Source of the DNA: JBGTCY01 sp041748615
GTDB lineage: Bacteria; Bacteroidota; Bacteroidia; Chitinophagales; CAIOSU01
NCBI GenBank assembly: GCA_041748615.1
Contig: JBGTCY010000092.1
Coordinates: forward strand, 1-11,572
DNA: 11,572 nucleotides
Reading direction: 5' to 3'
The notes beneath the pieces are model-generated. The model saw only the letters and a list, made by a program, of their open reading frames with translations, searched no databases and was not told the DNA's origin. How positions within the stretch are numbered: the first letter of the stretch is position 1; each line of letters opens with the position of its first letter. This document shows positions 8,594 through 11,572 of this stretch, one piece after another. The position numbers were made by a program, and so were the translations under genes.

Positions 8594-8842
8594 ATGGTAC
8601 TCCCATTTCAGGAATTCAGGAAAATCAAAGACAGTCTGCCTTCCGGCAGCATTAAAAAAATTGCGGACGACCTGCATCTCAACGAGGAAACCGTTCGCAA
8701 TTATTTCGGTGCCACCAATTATAAAAAAGGAACTGCTCCGGGCGTGCATTTTGAACGAGGTTCCAATGGCGGTTATGTAAGAGTGGATAATGAAGAAATA
8801 CTGAAAGCCGCCTGCAGAATCCTCGAAGATTCACATCACTAA
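8594..8842 (+). CDS. Small helix-turn-helix-like DNA-binding protein (82 residues)
   Basis: The protein begins MVLPFQEF. Residues ~17-39 read as a helix-turn-helix: SIKKIADDL as the first helix, HLN as the turn and EETVRNYFG as the recognition helix, similar to HTHs in which a TVxNYF helix contacts DNA. Residues 45-60 (KGTAPGVHFERGSNGG) form a Gly-rich, probably beta segment, and residues 66-78 a C-terminal helix (NEEILKAACRIL). The pattern SLPxGSIKxIA ... TVxNYF ... GVHFERGxxGG is familiar to me from small Bacteroidota proteins, but I know no functional name. It is plus-strand, divergent from the adhesin operon by 230 bp, and followed at once by a hairpin. A local or global transcription regulator is the natural guess. 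No Shine-Dalgarno precedes the ATG, which is usual in this phylum. Confidence 0.8.
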   Translation: MVLPFQEFRKIKDSLPSGSIKKIADDLHLNEETVRNYFGATNYKKGTAPGVHFERGSNGGYVRVDNEEILKAACRILEDSHH

Positions 8843-8844
8843 AC

Positions 8845-8858
8845 TTCCGTTCGCGGAA
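8845..8858 (+). terminator. Possible hairpin terminator after the HTH gene
   Basis: TTCCG and CGGAA form a 5-bp stem around a TTCG tetraloop, starting 2 bp after the TAA stop at 8840-8842. The following CTTCATCTTGTT is only partly T-rich, so termination would be weak. It could instead be an mRNA-end stabilising hairpin. Confidence 0.4.
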
Positions 8859-8922
8859 CTTCATCTTGTTGGAAATTGACGTACTATCCGGTACGGTTGG
8901 GGAAGTACATTAGTAATTTAAT

Positions 8923-9011
8923 ACCATCGGAAAATAGGTTTCCGAATTTTGATGCGCTTTCCCGATGGTGTATCCCGAACAGAGTTCGTTTTGTACAATT
9001 CTTTCGGGATA
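8923..9011. repeat. Cluster of inverted repeats in the HTH/cytochrome intergenic spacer
   Basis: Two consecutive dyads are visible. ACCATCGG (8923-8930) pairs with CCGATGGT (8962-8969), and AAA/TTT can extend the stem after one mismatch. TATCCCGAA (8971-8979) pairs with TTCGGGATA (9003-9011). Inside the second loop are a smaller dyad, CGAAC-aga-GTTCG (8976-8988), and the palindrome TTGTACAA (8991-8998). Neither larger stem is followed by a T-run in the right direction for termination. The region is non-coding as far as I can see. Confidence 0.6.
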
Positions 9012-9013
9012 AA

Positions 9014-9035
9014 AAAATTTGTGCCAACAAATTTT
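9014..9035 (-). terminator. Candidate rho-independent terminator of the beta-helix/cytochrome pair
   Basis: On the minus strand AAAATTTGT and ACAAATTTT form a perfect 9-bp stem with a TGGC loop, followed by further T residues (seven T in a row counting the stem end). It lies 33 bp after the cytochrome stop at 9069, as expected for a terminator. The stem is AT-rich, so it may be weak. Confidence 0.5.
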
Positions 9036-9055
9036 ATTCGTGCATTCGTGGCAAC
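9036..9055. repeat. Short sequence resembling a dispersed Bacteroidota intergenic repeat
   Basis: The sequence ATTCGTGCATTCGTGGCAAC contains ATTCGTG twice, 8 nt apart. I recognise ATTCGTGxATTCGTGGC-like stretches from intergenic regions of many Bacteroidota genomes. Its function is unknown to me. Here it separates the candidate terminator from the cytochrome stop codon. Confidence 0.45.
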
Positions 9056-9068
9056 TAAAATAAGATTG

Positions 9069-10181
9069 CTATAAAGCGCTCTCTTCCTTCAGCGAAGCAA
9101 TCCAATCGGAAATTAATTTCACGCCCTCTTCATGTATCAACTTTCTGCCTAACTCCGGCATCATAATTCCCGGATCATCGGAATTCATCCTGAAAACCGT
9201 GATGGATTCATGCGGCTTTCCGGGCACTAAATCATACAGTAAGTTTCCGGAACCTCTGCCGGCAGCTACGGGCGATTTGAAAAATCCGAGATTGGTGGGA
9301 TTTGTTTCATGAACATCCAGAAAGAGACCGGAAGTATTTGCAGGTCCATTTTTACTGTGGCAATGTGCACAATTGATTTCTAAATATGCGCGCGCGCGGC
9401 TTTCTAAATTTCCGTCAGCGGGATTTTCCCAATCCGGCACTTTCGGACAATCAGCTACATTTTCCGGTAAATCACGAATGATTCCCGATGCTCTCCATTT
9501 TTCAAGCTGATTGGTAATGCCATCCGCATAAGAAAACATTCTGTTCAACTGCCGTGCGGAGGGTCCAATCGGCACCATCGCTGAACCGGAAACATGACAG
9601 CCCTTGCATTGATTAACATTCGGCACTGAATAATTCAATGTTTTCACACTGCCATCCTCATGCACCCAGGAAATATCTTTTCTTCCGCCTGCCACTTCGA
9701 GGTAAGCTTCCGTCTGATCGTCATTCCAAATGTAGGGCAATGCTTTCCATCCTTTTTCTTCATGAATCAGCAAACGGGTTTCCATGATTTTTCTGCCTTT
9801 GGACGCGTCCCTGAAATCATTCGGGTAAAAAAAGTTTTTAATCAGCACTGAGCCCACCGGAAATTCAAAAACCTGCTTGTCATTATAAGCGGCTGTGGTT
9901 CCTTCAGGTACTTTCACAAAACGCGCCTTGTGTGAGTAATCGGAAAACAACGGCATGTTCAAATCATACGGCAACACTCCCTCAGCGGGAAGAAGGTCAG
10001 CCATCTTGCCTTTGAAAAAGGCATACTCTGAAAGTTTTTCCAAACCGAATCCCGCTAATGAAACAGCGGTTTTCTGCACAGATTGAGCAACCTGTTCACT
10101 TTCAAGGCTCGAACAACTTTGATAAATCGTAAAAAAAAGAAGGGTTAAAAACAGCAGGAGGTTGCGGGAAATTTTCTGCAT
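9069..10181 (-). CDS. SO2930-family diheme c-type cytochrome lipoprotein
   Basis: This 370-residue protein has two haem-binding motifs, CKGCH (192-196) and CAHCH (271-275). A likely distal Met ligand lies in GIMMPELGR (residues 338-346), typical for the C-terminal cytochrome domain. The N-terminus is a hydrophobic signal followed by Cys23 in YQSCSS, which suggests a lipoprotein with a relaxed lipobox, anchored in the periplasm or at the surface. Residues ~50-175 form the conserved non-haem region (LSEYAFFKG, GVLPYDLNMPLFSDYSHKARF, FPVGSVLIKNFFYPNDF). The set matches the family I recall as TIGR03806 (HNE_0200/SO2930), full length. It probably carries electrons, but its partner enzyme is unknown. 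The ATG lies one base after the stop of the beta-helix gene, so the two are translationally coupled. That pairing is conserved for the family, to my recollection. Confidence 0.88.
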   Translation of the reverse strand: MQKISRNLLLFLTLLFFTIYQSCSSLESEQVAQSVQKTAVSLAGFGLEKLSEYAFFKGKMADLLPAEGVLPYDLNMPLFSDYSHKARFVKVPEGTTAAYNDKQVFEFPVGSVLIKNFFYPNDFRDASKGRKIMETRLLIHEEKGWKALPYIWNDDQTEAYLEVAGGRKDISWVHEDGSVKTLNYSVPNVNQCKGCHVSGSAMVPIGPSARQLNRMFSYADGITNQLEKWRASGIIRDLPENVADCPKVPDWENPADGNLESRARAYLEINCAHCHSKNGPANTSGLFLDVHETNPTNLGFFKSPVAAGRGSGNLLYDLVPGKPHESITVFRMNSDDPGIMMPELGRKLIHEEGVKLISDWIASLKEESAL

Positions 10182-10182
10182 C

Positions 10183-11400
10183 TCACAAATTTAACACTAC
10201 CGCGTCTAATTTATTGCGGTCGCATTGGTAATCGGGGTCATTTTTTTTGACATTTTTAAAATCATTGCCGCCATCCACATTCGCGAATTTCGCTCCACCA
10301 TTATCGCCAAAACAAATCCGGTATTTGTCGCCATAGAGTCCGTTTGATTCTACCAGTTCAGGATTCAGGATGCCGTCAAAAATGATGTGTGGCGCGCTGA
10401 ATGGGAATTTCCAGAACATTAGCTTGCCCATGTCATATTGAAAAGTAGGCAGATACCAGAATTTGCGTTTGTAGTCATTATTATAAACATAAACTCCTTT
10501 CACATAAGGGTCAAAGTTGGGGTCGTCATGTTTTTTTTGCACCAATAAATAACTGACAATGGCGGTACCTATGGTTTTGTTATTGATAATTTGATTATCA
10601 AAAATCTCCACATCATTGGTCGCCAGCACCATCACTCCCGTGCCGGGCGGCACTTCGTGGACGATATTTCCTTCAGGGGCGAAATTGCGGAAGTTGTTGT
10701 GTTTGATGATGTTGTTAAACACGCGCACATGACTGCCGGCTTGCGTCAGGTCGGGCATGTCGAAAACAAGAATGCCGCCCGTGTTGCAATGCGCGAGATT
10801 TTCATATACATCCGCGCGAACACAGTTTTCGATTTCAATGCCCGCCACATTATGATAGGCTTCGCAATATCTCACGATGACGCCCCGCGACTGCCCGACA
10901 TAAATACCGGCATCCGATGCGCCAATGGCAATACAATGTTCAATCAACACATTCTCACAATCCACAGGGTAAAACGCATAAGAGCCGTTGGTTTCCTGGG
11001 GCTTGCCTGTCCATTCGGCTTTCACATTTCTAATAATCAAACCGTTGGTCAATTGCACTTTGATACAGTCCCCTTTTGAATCCTGAATGGTAAAATCCAG
11101 CAGGGTGAGATTTTCGCAATTCGAAATTTTCAATCCTTCAGAACCTTCCGACTGCCCTTTAAAAGAAAGGAAAGTTTTGTCCCTTCCAGCTCCCTTGATG
11201 ACAATATTTTTTTTGTCATCCAACGAAATACTGCCTGAAAATTTGAAATGACCTTCCTCAAGATGAATCGTGTCGCCATCCTGCGAAAGAATCAGTTGAG
11301 TCTGCAATTGCTTTTCAATATCCTGGTAATTGATTTTCTGAGAACCGGAACAACCAACAATAAAAGAGAACACCACAAGCAGGAAAGAGGATTGATACAT
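10183..11400 (-). CDS. Parallel beta-helix repeat lipoprotein (partner of SO2930-family cytochrome)
   Basis: With the start at 11400 the protein has 405 residues and an ideal lipoprotein signal: MYQSSFLLVVFSFIVGC, lipobox IVGC, lipidated Cys17. The frame stays open upstream to an ATG at 11511, but those 37 extra residues are not signal-like and are encoded partly in a tandem DNA repeat, so the internal start is preferred. Residues ~60-285 consist of short beta-helix coils of the PbH1/NosD type (NCENLTLLDFTI, NGLIIRNVKA, CENVLIEHCIAIGASDAGIYV, SRGVIVRYCEAYHNVAGIEI, NDVEIFDNQIINNKTIGTAI). A C-terminal region (~300-405) is not repetitive. The family corresponds to what I recall as TIGR03805. No polysaccharide-lyase catalytic site is evident to me. 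It is first in a two-gene operon with the diheme cytochrome, so a shared envelope complex is plausible but unproven. Confidence 0.88.
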   Translation of the reverse strand: MYQSSFLLVVFSFIVGCSGSQKINYQDIEKQLQTQLILSQDGDTIHLEEGHFKFSGSISLDDKKNIVIKGAGRDKTFLSFKGQSEGSEGLKISNCENLTLLDFTIQDSKGDCIKVQLTNGLIIRNVKAEWTGKPQETNGSYAFYPVDCENVLIEHCIAIGASDAGIYVGQSRGVIVRYCEAYHNVAGIEIENCVRADVYENLAHCNTGGILVFDMPDLTQAGSHVRVFNNIIKHNNFRNFAPEGNIVHEVPPGTGVMVLATNDVEIFDNQIINNKTIGTAIVSYLLVQKKHDDPNFDPYVKGVYVYNNDYKRKFWYLPTFQYDMGKLMFWKFPFSAPHIIFDGILNPELVESNGLYGDKYRICFGDNGGAKFANVDGGNDFKNVKKNDPDYQCDRNKLDAVVLNL

Positions 11401-11476
11401 GAAACATGTTTTTTTTGATAGGAAATGCAATGATAATGAAAAGAAAGAAAAGTCGTTGATTTTTGTCAAGGCGTGA

Positions 11477-11567
11477 AGTCCGTGGTTGATTGTCCGTGTT
11501 TGATAGTCCACGGACGACAGTCCACGGACGACAGACGACAGTCCACAGTTGACAGCCCACTGCCCAC
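11477..11567. repeat. Degenerate heptanucleotide tandem repeat
   Basis: Thirteen consecutive 7-bp units can be read without a phase break: AGTCCGT, GGTTGAT, TGTCCGT, GTTTGAT, AGTCCAC, GGACGAC, AGTCCAC, GGACGAC, AGACGAC, AGTCCAC, AGTTGAC, AGCCCAC, TGCCCAC. Units tend to alternate, so a 14-bp period is also visible; AGTCCACGGACGAC is perfectly duplicated at 11505-11532. The array ends 76 bp upstream of the beta-helix gene start and may continue past the right edge. The remaining sequence between it and the gene (11401-11476) shows no feature I can support. Confidence 0.8.
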
Positions 11568-11572
11568 AGTAA

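Noticed and set aside
8876..9058. 60-residue plus-strand open frame in the intergenic spacer
   Set aside because: It runs through several inverted repeats, has no recognisable domain or start context, and its composition looks like translated non-coding DNA.
10591..11079. 162-residue plus-strand open frame
   Set aside because: It is entirely antisense to the well-supported beta-helix gene and is low-quality protein rich in His and Ile without domain features.
11428..11435. TATCATTG as the -7 box of the beta-helix/cytochrome operon
   Set aside because: It has one mismatch to TAnnTTTG, and the nearest TTG upstream is about 31 bp away, beyond the usual spacing.
11401..11511. N-terminal extension of the beta-helix protein to an ATG at 11511 (442 residues)
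   Set aside because: The extra 37 residues are not signal-like and partly derive from the heptanucleotide repeat, while starting at 11400 gives a textbook lipoprotein signal peptide.
11315..11560. 81-residue minus-strand open frame with repeated WTVV motifs
   Set aside because: Its repetitive first half is simply the translation of the 7-bp repeat, and the rest overlaps the start of the beta-helix gene in another frame.

Overview
The window looks like a chromosomal piece of a Bacteroidota genome, probably a Chitinophagales, Saprospirales or Sphingobacteriales-type environmental lineage. The evidence is a type IX secretion system (T9SS) type B C-terminal sorting domain, a PorP/SprF-family protein with the family's CPRF C-terminus, TPR/PD40/OmpA architecture, a TAnnTTTG-type promoter element, and start codons without a usual Shine-Dalgarno. 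The assignment below phylum is inference. I see no tRNA, rRNA, CRISPR array, insertion sequence or phage gene.

Left two thirds (1-8363, minus strand): a three-gene, operon-like block. Transcription would begin near 8400. First comes an 1842-residue secreted adhesin-like protein with a Cys-rich N-terminal domain, many Ig/PKD-like domains, two jelly-roll-like inserts and a type B T9SS sorting domain. After 38 bp comes a PorP/SprF-family outer-membrane protein. After 58 bp comes a TPR-PD40-carboxypeptidase-regulatory-OmpA protein that runs off the left edge (561 codons visible). This is the known pairing of a type B cargo with its cognate SprF-like protein and a peptidoglycan-binding OmpA partner. 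By analogy with SprB/SprF, the two smaller proteins probably export, attach or anchor the giant one.

Middle (8364-9068): a 230-bp divergent intergenic region, a small plus-strand gene for an 82-residue helix-turn-helix-like protein, and a 226-bp palindrome-rich spacer. The spacer holds two candidate terminators facing each other and a short sequence resembling a dispersed Bacteroidota intergenic repeat.

Right (9069-11400, minus strand): a tightly coupled pair (1-bp gap) of a beta-helix lipoprotein followed by a diheme cytochrome c lipoprotein. I recognise these as the parallel beta-helix / SO2930-type diheme cytochrome pair (the TIGR03805/TIGR03806 type as I recall it), a conserved couple of unknown function. 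Upstream of it, at the right edge, lies a degenerate 7-bp-periodic tandem repeat (11477-11567) and no gene.

Most of the content belongs to recognisable families. The least explained items are the duplicated inserts nested inside Ig-like domains of the giant protein, the heptanucleotide repeat, the palindrome-rich spacer, and the role of the small DNA-binding protein divergent from the adhesin operon.
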